A stretch of DNA of 64,000 nt from positions 1 through 64,000 of the forward strand of contig NZ_JAERIT010000008.1 in the NCBI RefSeq assembly GCF_017979475.1, read 5' to 3'. Of this stretch, positions 57,023-64,000 are shown in pieces (positions within the stretch are counted from its first letter, which is position 1; the number at the start of each line of letters is the position of its first letter). The position numbers and the translations under genes are program-made. The stretch comes from Helicobacter pullorum NCTC 12824. GTDB lineage: Bacteria; Campylobacterota; Campylobacteria; Campylobacterales; Helicobacteraceae. The notes below the pieces were generated by a model. That model saw nothing but the letters and a program-made list of their open reading frames with translations. It was not told where the DNA came from and made no database searches.

Positions 57023-57766
57023 TTATGATACAAATTTTATCAAATCCTCACTTGTATAAATATTTTTGTTTAAATTTTTTAATCCCGTTTTAAAAACCTC
57101 TAATGCTACTTTTGCATCTTCTAAAGCACGATGCAAAGGACTATGATTGATACTAAGAAATCCATTTAGAAATTCCAAAGAATAACGAGGGGCTTGAAAT
57201 GTTTTTTGTGCAAGCTTAATCGTGCAAAGAGAGGGATTATAAAGATACCCAAAACCATAATGATGAAGTGAATTGCTCAAAAAACCATAATCAAATCCTA
57301 CATTATGTGCCACAAAAACACAATCCCCCAAAAAAATCCTAAAAGATTCCAAAACCTGATGAATAGGTGGGGCATTCCTCAACATCTCTGTGGTAATATT
57401 TGTAATTTTTGTAATATATTCTGGAATCTCTTCACAAAAGACAAAACTTTGGAATTCTTTTTGCACTATACCATTTTGGTACAAAATGGCTCCAATCTCT
57501 ATTGGCTGGTGCAAAAAAGGATTATGTCCATTTGTTTCAATATCTACAATACAAAATTTTTGCTCTTTTATGGGAGTAAGAGTAGTTTGCAAATAAACCT
57601 TATTGTGTGCAAATATCAAAGGGATTCCAGAAGACTTAATAATCTCTAATTCACTCTCTCTATCGCCAAATAATCCCCCTACTTCATCTAATAACAACCA
57701 AAATTCATTCTGACTAAGCGGGCGTTTTTTAAGCTTAGAAATAATTTTATCATAGCGGTGTGGCAT
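57023..57766 (-). CDS. DnaQ-like 3'-5' exonuclease
   Basis: A 247-residue DEDDh exonuclease. The ExoI motif is FCIVDIETNGHNPF (Asp and Glu), ExoII includes VFVAHNVGFDYGFL and ExoIII HRALEDAKVALEVF, so all catalytic residues are present. An 80-residue helical N-terminal extension precedes the nuclease domain. It may be the proofreading epsilon subunit of DNA polymerase III or a related exonuclease. ATG 57766 is preferred over a TTG 18 bp further out. Confidence 0.85.
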   Translation of the reverse strand: MPHRYDKIISKLKKRPLSQNEFWLLLDEVGGLFGDRESELEIIKSSGIPLIFAHNKVYLQTTLTPIKEQKFCIVDIETNGHNPFLHQPIEIGAILYQNGIVQKEFQSFVFCEEIPEYITKITNITTEMLRNAPPIHQVLESFRIFLGDCVFVAHNVGFDYGFLSNSLHHYGFGYLYNPSLCTIKLAQKTFQAPRYSLEFLNGFLSINHSPLHRALEDAKVALEVFKTGLKNLNKNIYTSEDLIKFVS

Positions 57767-57887
57767 CTCATTCCCAAAAATCAAAATCTATTATTAATGT
57801 ATATAGAATATTAACCTTTTGAATCTTAAAGTTTTTCAAGATATTATTTTATTTGATAACTCAAAATTACTAAATTCAAGGCTCAAA

Positions 57888-58538
57888 ATGACAAAAAATA
57901 AAATCATTTTATTTGACTTAGATGGGACTTTGATTGATTCTACAGAAGCCGTTTATGAAGGATTCTGCGAAACTTTTAAGCACCACAACAAAGAAATTCC
58001 ACACAAAGAATCTGTCAGCACACTCATCGGACATACACTTGAAGATATGTTTCACTCACTAGGCATACCAAAAAATGAATGCGAAAAATATATCAATATC
58101 TACAAAGAACATTATAGGAAAATTTGTAACAAAAAAACTACTTTGCTAAAAAATGCCAAAGAATCTATTTTGAAAGCCGATGAATTTGCATATTTGGGAA
58201 TTGTTACAACAAAAACTGGCTTATATTCCAAAGCGTTGCTAGAACACTTTAATGTGTTACAATATTTCCAATGTGTGATAGGTAGAGAAAATGTAACATA
58301 TGCCAAACCTGATAAAGAACCTATCTTAAAAGCTTTAGAATCTTTCCCAAAAAACATTGCAAAGCAAGATACATTTATGATTGGGGACACTCCATTAGAT
58401 ATTCTAGCAGCAGATAATGCAGAAATAAAATCTTTTGGAGTATTAAGCGGTTATTCATCTTTGGAATTGTTACAAAAATATACAAATAATCTTGCAAAAG
58501 ATTCTTTAGATGCAGTTTGCAAAATACAGCATTTATAG
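57888..58538 (+). CDS. HAD-superfamily phosphatase (Gph-like)
   Basis: A 216-residue HAD hydrolase of the phosphoglycolate phosphatase group. Motif I is LFDLDGTLID, motif II GIVTTKT, motif III has Lys in YAKPDKEP and motif IV MIGDTPLDILAADNA. The cap lies between about 20 and 85. ATG 57888, with AAGG upstream, is preferred to an earlier in-frame start. Substrate not known. Confidence 0.85.
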   Translation: MTKNKIILFDLDGTLIDSTEAVYEGFCETFKHHNKEIPHKESVSTLIGHTLEDMFHSLGIPKNECEKYINIYKEHYRKICNKKTTLLKNAKESILKADEFAYLGIVTTKTGLYSKALLEHFNVLQYFQCVIGRENVTYAKPDKEPILKALESFPKNIAKQDTFMIGDTPLDILAADNAEIKSFGVLSGYSSLELLQKYTNNLAKDSLDAVCKIQHL

Positions 58539-58668
58539 CTATTTCAATCCATTTTTTAGGGAATTTCAGCATAATGCCATAGAAAGCAAAATTGATTTAT
58601 TGCCAAAAAAGAAAAATATTTTTTTACCATTATTGCTTAGAACAAGTCATTTTTAAGTGCTGTTTTTT

Positions 58669-58674
58669 TATAAT
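58669..58674 (+). promoter_or_regulatory. -10 box for porCDAB
   Basis: TATAAT after a T run (TTTTTTATAATTAG), 30 bp before the porC ATG. Confidence 0.55.
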
Positions 58675-58704
58675 TAGAAGTGCAATAAAATTTTAGGAGA
58701 TAAT

Positions 58705-59265
58705 ATGCTTGAGATTAGATGGCATAGCCGTGCAGGGCAAGGTGCAGTAACAGGCGCCAAAGGTTTAGCAGATGTGGTTGCAGGAACAGGCAAAGAAGTT
58801 CAAGCCTTTGCTTTCTATGGTTCAGCAAAAAGAGGTGCAGCAATGACTGCATATAACCGCATTGATGAACAGCCCATTTTAAATCACGAAAAATTCATGA
58901 TTCCAGATTATGTTTTGGTGATTGATCCGGGGTTGGTTTATATTACCGATATTTGTGCTAATGAAAAATCTGACACAAAATACATTATTACCACACATCT
59001 TAGCAAAGAGGAATTTCTTAAAACAAAGCCAGAGCTTCAAAACAAAGAGGTTTATACCCTAGATTGTATCGGACTTTCTTTAGAGGCTTTTGGTAAATCT
59101 ATTCCCAATGCACCAATGCTTGGAGCATTTTTAAAAATTTCTCAAATTCTTGATTTAGATTTCTTCTTAGAATCTTTCAAAAAAGTCTTAGGCAAAAAAC
59201 TTCCCCAAAAAATCATTGATGCAAATATGGAAGTTATCAAAAAAGCTTACAATGAAGTGAAATAG
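58705..59265 (+). CDS. porC: Pyruvate oxidoreductase gamma subunit
   Basis: Gamma subunit (186 residues) of the four-subunit pyruvate:flavodoxin/ferredoxin oxidoreductase that makes acetyl-CoA. Family segments: EIRWHSRAGQGAVTGAKGLA, FYGSAKRGAAMTAYNRI and PNAPMLGAFLKI. First gene of porCDAB, matching H. pylori HP1108-HP1111. The enzyme is essential and oxygen-sensitive in H. pylori. Confidence 0.95.
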   Translation: MLEIRWHSRAGQGAVTGAKGLADVVAGTGKEVQAFAFYGSAKRGAAMTAYNRIDEQPILNHEKFMIPDYVLVIDPGLVYITDICANEKSDTKYIITTHLSKEEFLKTKPELQNKEVYTLDCIGLSLEAFGKSIPNAPMLGAFLKISQILDLDFFLESFKKVLGKKLPQKIIDANMEVIKKAYNEVK

Positions 59266-59273
59266 GAGTAGAA

Positions 59274-59672
59274 ATGGAATATAAAGGTTGGAATGAATTT
59301 GAAATAGGTTCTGTATTATTTCCTTTTGAAAAAAAGGGTGATGAAATTGTGCAAGAACATGCAGACAAAAGAGAATATCGCCCAGATAGCTCTTATAAAG
59401 CAAGCGTAGCTCATTGGAGAGTTGAAAAACCAGTTTATAATAATCAACATTGTATTAATTGTTATTTCTGTTGGGTTTATTGCCCTGATTCCTCTATTCT
59501 TGTTCGCGATGAGAAAATGACAGGGGTTGATTATGTGCATTGTAAAGGCTGTGGAGTGTGCGTAGATGTCTGCCCTACAAATCCAAAATCACTTTTAATG
59601 TTCAATGACTATGAAAGCAATGAAGTGGCACTCTCAAAATGGCCCGCAAAAGAAGAAAAGAAAAAGGATTAA
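59274..59672 (+). CDS. porD: Pyruvate oxidoreductase delta subunit
   Basis: Ferredoxin-like delta subunit (132 residues) with two 4Fe-4S motifs: CINCYFCWVYCP and CKGCGVCVDVCP. It carries electrons from the TPP site to the soluble acceptor. The gap to porC is 8 bp and to porA 2 bp. Confidence 0.96.
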   Translation: MEYKGWNEFEIGSVLFPFEKKGDEIVQEHADKREYRPDSSYKASVAHWRVEKPVYNNQHCINCYFCWVYCPDSSILVRDEKMTGVDYVHCKGCGVCVDVCPTNPKSLLMFNDYESNEVALSKWPAKEEKKKD

Positions 59673-59674
59673 AG

Positions 59675-60892
59675 ATGGCAGAAATTTATGAATTACAAGA
59701 AGTAGAAGTATGGGATGGGAATATGGCGGCAAGCCATGCTATGCGACAAGCACAAATTGATGTTGTTTCAGCCTATCCAATTACCCCTTCAACTCCCATA
59801 GTCCAAAATTATGCAAGTTTTTTGGCAAATGGATACATTGATGGGGAATTTGTAATGGTTGAATCTGAACATGCCGCTATGAGTGGCTGTGTTGGGGCAG
59901 CAGCAGCTGGAGGGCGAGTAGCTACTGCGACAAGTTCTCAAGGCTTTGCCCTTATGGTAGAGGTGCTTTATCAAGCCTCTGGTATGCGTTTGCCTATTGT
60001 CCTAAATGTCGTCAATCGTGCTTTGGCGAGCCCATTAAATGTAAATGGCGATCATTCAGATATGTATTTAGGGCGAGATGCAGGCTGGATTAATCTCTGC
60101 ACTTACAATCCACAAGAAGCTTATGATTTTAATCTAATGGCTTTTAAAATAGCAGAAGATTATGATGTAAGACTTCCTGTAATGGTGCATCAAGATGGTT
60201 TTATCTGTTCTCATACTGCACAAAGTGTGCGTCCTCTCAAAGATGATATTGCCTATAAATTCATCGGAGATTACAAGCCCAAAAATGCAATGCTTGATTT
60301 TAGCAAACCTGCAACTTATGGTGCTCAAACAGAAGAAGATTGGCATTTTGAACACAAAGCACAACTCCACAATGCCATAATGAATTCAATGCCAATCATT
60401 GAACGCACTTTCAAAGAATTTGAAGCATTAACCGGCAGAAAATACAATGTTGTAGAACAATACGATACTCAAGATGCAGAAGTTATTATCGTCGCTTTGG
60501 GGACAACTGTAGAATCCGCTAGAATCGCAGCCAAAAAAGCTAGAGAAAATGGAATCAAAGCAGGAGTAGTTAGTATTCGCGTATTACGCCCATTCCCTTA
60601 TGAAGCCTTAGGGGAAGCACTAAAAAACTGCAAAGCTGTCGCATTTTTGGATAGAAGCCTGCCAGCAGGTGCTATGGGAATGCTCTTTAATGAAGGAGTT
60701 GCGGCACTCTATGCAATGGCAAATAAACCTATTGTTAGCAATTATATTTATGGGCTTGGCGGTAGAGATTTGACACAAAACCATTTACAAGAAATTTTCA
60801 AAGAATTAGATGCTGATTGCAAAGCAGGAAAACTTACCCACAAAACACAACAATTCATTGGACTTCGTGGTCCAAAATTGGGCTATATCTAA
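59675..60892 (+). CDS. porA: Pyruvate oxidoreductase alpha subunit
   Basis: Alpha subunit (405 residues). Family segments are DVVSAYPITPSTPIVQ, VESEHAAMSGCVGAAAAGGRV, RALASPLNVNGDHSDMY and GLGGRDLTQNHLQEIF. I start at ATG 59675 after AAAGGATTA; the frame continues 36 bp upstream inside porD. Two bases separate the genes. Confidence 0.95.
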   Translation: MAEIYELQEVEVWDGNMAASHAMRQAQIDVVSAYPITPSTPIVQNYASFLANGYIDGEFVMVESEHAAMSGCVGAAAAGGRVATATSSQGFALMVEVLYQASGMRLPIVLNVVNRALASPLNVNGDHSDMYLGRDAGWINLCTYNPQEAYDFNLMAFKIAEDYDVRLPVMVHQDGFICSHTAQSVRPLKDDIAYKFIGDYKPKNAMLDFSKPATYGAQTEEDWHFEHKAQLHNAIMNSMPIIERTFKEFEALTGRKYNVVEQYDTQDAEVIIVALGTTVESARIAAKKARENGIKAGVVSIRVLRPFPYEALGEALKNCKAVAFLDRSLPAGAMGMLFNEGVAALYAMANKPIVSNYIYGLGGRDLTQNHLQEIFKELDADCKAGKLTHKTQQFIGLRGPKLGYI

Positions 60893-60902
60893 GGAGGGAA
60901 TT

Positions 60903-61847
60903 ATGAGTGAAATCAAAAATCTAAAACAATTTTCAAAAGCAGCAGAGAGATTTGAAGGTGCAAATTTATTATGCCCCGGTTGTGCACATGGTATCATTGT
61001 AAGAGAAGTTTTAAACGCCACAGATTACCCATTACTGATAGCCACTTCAACAGGTTGTTTAGAGGTAAGCACTGCTGTTTATCCTTATACTTCTTGGGAT
61101 GTTCCTTGGATTCATATTGGTTTTGAAAATAGCTCTACTGCTATTGCTGGTGCCGAAGCAATGTATAAAGCACTCAAACGCAAAGGACGCCTTTATAGCG
61201 ACAAAGAGCCAAAATTTGTAGCCTTTGGCGGAGATGGCTCTACCTATGATATTGGATTTCAGTTTATTAGTGGCTGTTTTGAGAGAGGACACAACTTCAC
61301 TTATGTGTGCTTAGATAATGAAGTTTATGCAAACACCGGAGGTCAAAGAAGTGGCTCTACTCCCCTTGGTGCTTCTACCACAACAACACCAGCAGGACGC
61401 GTAAGCTATGGTAAAAAAGACAAGAAAAAAGACTTGCTTTCTATTATGGCAGCCCATGGCTCACCCTATGTTGCACAAGTCGCCCCAAACAAATGGAAGG
61501 ATATGAGCAAAAAAATCAAAACCGCCATTGAAACAGAAGGTCCAACTTTCATCAATGCTATGAGTGCCTGCACAACAGAATGGAGATTCCCCTCTAATCA
61601 AACTATTGAAATGAGTGATTTAGCTGTGGATTCTCTTGTATTTCCGCTTTATGAAATTATCAATGGAAGAGAACTAAGAATTACCTATCGCCCCAAAAAT
61701 GTTATCCCTGTTCGTGATTATTTGGGTGCTCAAGCGAGATTTAAGCACCTCTTTAAGCCCGAAAACGAACACATTATAGAACAATGGCAAAAAGATGTGG
61801 ATGCGTATTGGGAATATCTCCAAAGAAGAGAAGAGGCAAAAATTTAG
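60903..61847 (+). CDS. porB: Pyruvate oxidoreductase beta subunit
   Basis: TPP-binding beta subunit (314 residues). LLCPGCAHGI carries two of the Fe-S cysteines; the TPP/Mg motif is GGDGSTYDIGFQF with LDNEVYANTGGQ. Start is ATG 60903 behind AAGGAGG. The C-terminal part (KHLFKPENEHII) is complete. Confidence 0.96.
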   Translation: MSEIKNLKQFSKAAERFEGANLLCPGCAHGIIVREVLNATDYPLLIATSTGCLEVSTAVYPYTSWDVPWIHIGFENSSTAIAGAEAMYKALKRKGRLYSDKEPKFVAFGGDGSTYDIGFQFISGCFERGHNFTYVCLDNEVYANTGGQRSGSTPLGASTTTTPAGRVSYGKKDKKKDLLSIMAAHGSPYVAQVAPNKWKDMSKKIKTAIETEGPTFINAMSACTTEWRFPSNQTIEMSDLAVDSLVFPLYEIINGRELRITYRPKNVIPVRDYLGAQARFKHLFKPENEHIIEQWQKDVDAYWEYLQRREEAKI

Positions 61848-61922
61848 CCCTCTTTTCTCACTCTTTTCAAACAATCTTAAAATCCTTATTTTCAAATATT
61901 TACCTTATTTTTACTGACTTTA

Positions 61923-61931
61923 TGCCATAAT
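61923..61931 (+). promoter_or_regulatory. Candidate glmS promoter
   Basis: TGCCATAAT (extended -10) ends 31 bp before the glmS ATG. A second perfect TATAAT at 61938-61943 would leave a leader of only about 12 nt, so the first is preferred. Confidence 0.45.
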
Positions 61932-61962
61932 ATGGTTTATAATAATTTTTTGGAGTATAGCA

Positions 61963-63750
61963 ATGTGTGGAATCGTCGGTTACATAGGCAATAATGAAAA
62001 AAAACAAATCCTTCTAAATGGGCTAAAAGAACTAGAATACAGAGGCTATGATAGTGCAGGGATTGCGGTATTAGCCAATACTCAAATCCAAACTTTCAAG
62101 GCAGTGGGGAAGATTGCCAATCTTGAAGAAAAATGCAAAGACTTCTCTTCACAAGGCTTTGGACTAGGCATAGGGCATACACGTTGGGCTACCCATGGCA
62201 AACCCACAGAGGCAAACGCCCACCCACATTTTGCAGAATTTAGCAATGTCGTACATAATGGCATTATCGAAAATTACGCCCAAATCAAGCAAGCCCTTCA
62301 AGACAAAGGACATCAATTCATTAGCCAAACCGATACTGAAGTCATCGTGCATTTGTTTGAAGAGAATCTCAAAACACACAAAACCCCAATAGAAGCTTTC
62401 ACGCACACTATAGAATCTCTCCATGGCGCGTATGCAATCTTGCTTATTACCAAAGCTGATGAAAATGCGATATTCTATGCCAAAAAGGGCTCGCCACTCA
62501 TCATCGCCAAAGGCAGCGATGGTGTGTATTTTGCCAGCTCGGACGCCCCGCTTGTAGGGCTTGCAAATAAAGTGCATTATGTAGAAGATGGCACGATTGG
62601 GCGTATGGATCTCCAAAGCTTTGAATCTCTACCCAATATTAAAGAACTTACCATTACCAAATCGTATGCGCAAAAAGATGGTTATCGATTTTTTATGGAA
62701 AAAGAAATCTATGAGCAGCACAAAGTCCTGCTAGAAACGATGATGGGACGCGTGAGTGATGAGTTTATCGGGTTTGAAGAAGTCGGAGGTGAGTTTTTTG
62801 ATGGTATTGAAGAAATCACGATTTGTGCGTGTGGGACAAGCTACCACGCAGGACTTAGCGCCAAATACCTCCTAGAGCGACTAGCCAAAGTCCGCACCAA
62901 TGTCGTGTTTGCTAGTGAGTTTCGCTATGCACAGCCTGTAATGCACAAAAATGAGCTTTTTGTATGTATCTCCCAAAGCGGTGAAACCGCCGATACACTC
63001 GAAGCCCTCAAACTTGCTAAAACCAATGGACTAAAAACACTTGCTATCTGCAATGTCGATAATAGCTCCATAGTGCGTGAATCTGATAGGACAATCCTCA
63101 CACGTGCAGGGATAGAAAAGGGTGTAGCAAGCACCAAGGCTTTCGCCACGCAAGTAATGGTGCTTTGGATTTTGAGTGTGTATTTGGGACATTTACGCGG
63201 ACATATTCGCACACAGGAGCTCAAACACCACGCCAAAACAATGCTTAATGCCACCAAGCTTACAGAGGTAGATTCTCAACTCCACGATAGACTGAAGCGA
63301 CTTTCTAAGCGGTATTTGCACGGACATGGATTTTTCTTTATCGGGCGAGATATTTTCTATCCTCTTGCACTAGAGGGCGCACTCAAACTCAAAGAGATTA
63401 GTTATCTCCACGCTGAAGGCTACCCAAGCGGTGAGATGAAGCACGGACCTATTGCCCTAGCTGATGCCGAGCTATTTTGTCTGGCACTCTTACCCAAACA
63501 CCTGCTATTTGACAAAATCAAAAGCAATGTCCAAGAGCTAGGTGCGCGTGATACGACAATTTGTGCGATTTGTAGTGAAGAGATACAAGAAGCCGATGAT
63601 ATGGTGTATATCCCTAAGTGTAACGAGTATATGGAGGAATTTTATGCGATGATGGTAGTATTACAACTCCTAGCCCTAGAAATCGCCACCAAGCTAGGCA
63701 ATGATGTGGATATGCCAAGAAACCTTGCCAAAAGTGTAACAGTAGAATAA
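61963..63750 (+). CDS. glmS: Glucosamine-fructose-6-phosphate aminotransferase
   Basis: GlmS makes glucosamine-6-phosphate from fructose-6-phosphate and glutamine for peptidoglycan and lipopolysaccharide. The 595-residue protein begins MCGIVGYIGN with Cys2 as glutaminase nucleophile, has HTRWATHGKP, the first SIS domain (CACGTSYHAGL, SQSGETADTL) and the second (GRDIFYPLALEGALKLKE), ending DMPRNLAKSVTVE. The C-terminal DNA is much richer in GC than the N-terminal DNA (see findings). No riboswitch is seen. Confidence 0.96.
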   Translation: MCGIVGYIGNNEKKQILLNGLKELEYRGYDSAGIAVLANTQIQTFKAVGKIANLEEKCKDFSSQGFGLGIGHTRWATHGKPTEANAHPHFAEFSNVVHNGIIENYAQIKQALQDKGHQFISQTDTEVIVHLFEENLKTHKTPIEAFTHTIESLHGAYAILLITKADENAIFYAKKGSPLIIAKGSDGVYFASSDAPLVGLANKVHYVEDGTIGRMDLQSFESLPNIKELTITKSYAQKDGYRFFMEKEIYEQHKVLLETMMGRVSDEFIGFEEVGGEFFDGIEEITICACGTSYHAGLSAKYLLERLAKVRTNVVFASEFRYAQPVMHKNELFVCISQSGETADTLEALKLAKTNGLKTLAICNVDNSSIVRESDRTILTRAGIEKGVASTKAFATQVMVLWILSVYLGHLRGHIRTQELKHHAKTMLNATKLTEVDSQLHDRLKRLSKRYLHGHGFFFIGRDIFYPLALEGALKLKEISYLHAEGYPSGEMKHGPIALADAELFCLALLPKHLLFDKIKSNVQELGARDTTICAICSEEIQEADDMVYIPKCNEYMEEFYAMMVVLQLLALEIATKLGNDVDMPRNLAKSVTVE

Positions 63751-63751
63751 A

Positions 63752-63768
63752 TGCAAGAAATTCTTGCA
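63752..63768. terminator. Hairpin between glmS and argD
   Basis: TGCAAG (63752-63757) and CTTGCA (63763-63768) with a 5-nt loop in the convergent 33-bp gap. No T run; weak. Confidence 0.3.
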
Positions 63769-63783
63769 AGATTCTACGCCAAA

Positions 63784-64000
63784 CTACATTGTTTTTAATG
63801 CAGTTTCAATCCTATTAAACCCCTCATCTATCTCTTCTTTTGTGATAGTCAAAGAAGGCAAGAATCTCGCAGTATTTTTGCCACTTTTTAGAACCAAAAC
63901 TCCATTTTCATAAGCTTTTTGCAAAAAATGTGTCAATGTATCCAAATCCCTTACTCGCAAACCTCGCATAAGCCCAAGCCCTATTTCTTCTATAAAAATC
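63784..64000 (-). CDS. argD: Acetylornithine aminotransferase, 3' part
   Basis: C-terminal end of a class III PLP aminotransferase, cut by the window edge. The visible frame runs from IFIEEIGLGLMRGLRV through LQKAYENGVLVLKSGKNTARFLPSL to ETALKTM. GLMRG and the NTARFLPSLTIT segment fit ArgD of arginine synthesis; other class III enzymes (BioA, GabT-like) are less likely. PLP lysine and most of the protein lie beyond 64000. Confidence 0.7.
   Translation of the reverse strand, partial: IFIEEIGLGLMRGLRVRDLDTLTHFLQKAYENGVLVLKSGKNTARFLPSLTITKEEIDEGFNRIETALKTM

Noticed and set aside
60810-61847. Longer porB starting inside porA
   Set aside because: AAGGAGG sits directly before ATG 60903 and the added residues do not resemble the beta subunit.
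61848-61962. Possible glmS ribozyme or riboswitch in the glmS leader
   Set aside because: Only 115 bp, AT-rich and without the conserved folded core; two candidate -10 boxes lie close to the start.

Overview
The window looks like chromosome of a low-GC Campylobacterota bacterium, most likely an enterohepatic Helicobacter of the H. pullorum / H. canadensis type. Several blocks keep the H. pylori gene order: hemC-proS-hemA-ispB-(HP0241/HP0242 homologues), trxA-trxB, galU-(HP0647 homologue)-murA, hemH-(HP0377 homologue)-ccsBA, thrS-infC-rpmI-rplT and the four-subunit pyruvate oxidoreductase porCDAB. Other genes fit Campylobacter or enterohepatic Helicobacter better than H. pylori: pglA-pglC of the N-glycosylation pathway, a CmeABC-type efflux pump, histidine-biosynthesis genes and homopolymeric G/C tracts. 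These assignments come from remembered family sequences and gene order; no search was run.

Layout. 1-298 is low-complexity AT-rich DNA. 299-3518 holds a PHP histidinol-phosphatase and a hotdog protein (minus), pglA-pglC (plus) and tRNA-Glu. 3649-6909 has a propeller-plus-helical-repeat protein and ispG, followed by a C12 tract and a decayed short frame. 7170-11018 is an accessory minus-strand group: secreted beta-propeller protein, AraC regulator and chemoreceptor. 11067-18455 is a long minus-strand housekeeping run (hemC, fxsA-like, proS, hemA, ispB, two small conserved genes, hisD), preceded by a soluble tandem-Cache protein. 20622-24066 has an esterase, tpx, a gene relic with a C13 tract, ansB and gpsA. 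24176-39982 is almost entirely plus-strand: fliI, trxA-X-trxB, dapB, purF, radical SAM, isochorismatase-like, clpS-clpA, AAA ATPase, galU, a G12-tract phase-variable acyltransferase, murA, rsmH and an FtsL-like gene. Two tRNAs and a striking 11-bp-period AT array precede ribB, hemH and cytochrome c biogenesis genes. Then come thrS-infC-rpmI-rplT, cmeABC (minus) with a palindromic operator, nspC, an exonuclease, a HAD phosphatase, porCDAB, glmS and the 3' end of argD.

How the parts fit: hemC, hemA and hemH serve haem synthesis and CcsBA with its thioredoxin-like partner attaches haem to cytochromes c. TrxA/TrxB and Tpx form a peroxide-reducing chain. PglC and PglA are the first two transferases of the lipid-linked N-glycan. 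GlmS, GalU, MurA, RsmH and the FtsL-like protein serve envelope synthesis and division. PorCDAB links pyruvate to acetyl-CoA.

The most unusual signals are: (1) the G12 tract near the 3' end of the acyltransferase gene at 35724-37229 and a decayed copy of the same tract-plus-tail between tpx and ansB; (2) a 13-unit, 11-bp-period AT array upstream of ribB; (3) a perfect 22-bp palindrome next to the cmeABC promoter that resembles the Campylobacter CmeR operator although no regulator gene lies beside it; (4) a bacterial propeller-plus-alpha-solenoid protein; (5) a soluble protein with two Cache-like halves; (6) a strong base-composition shift inside glmS. No CRISPR array, insertion sequence or prophage was seen.
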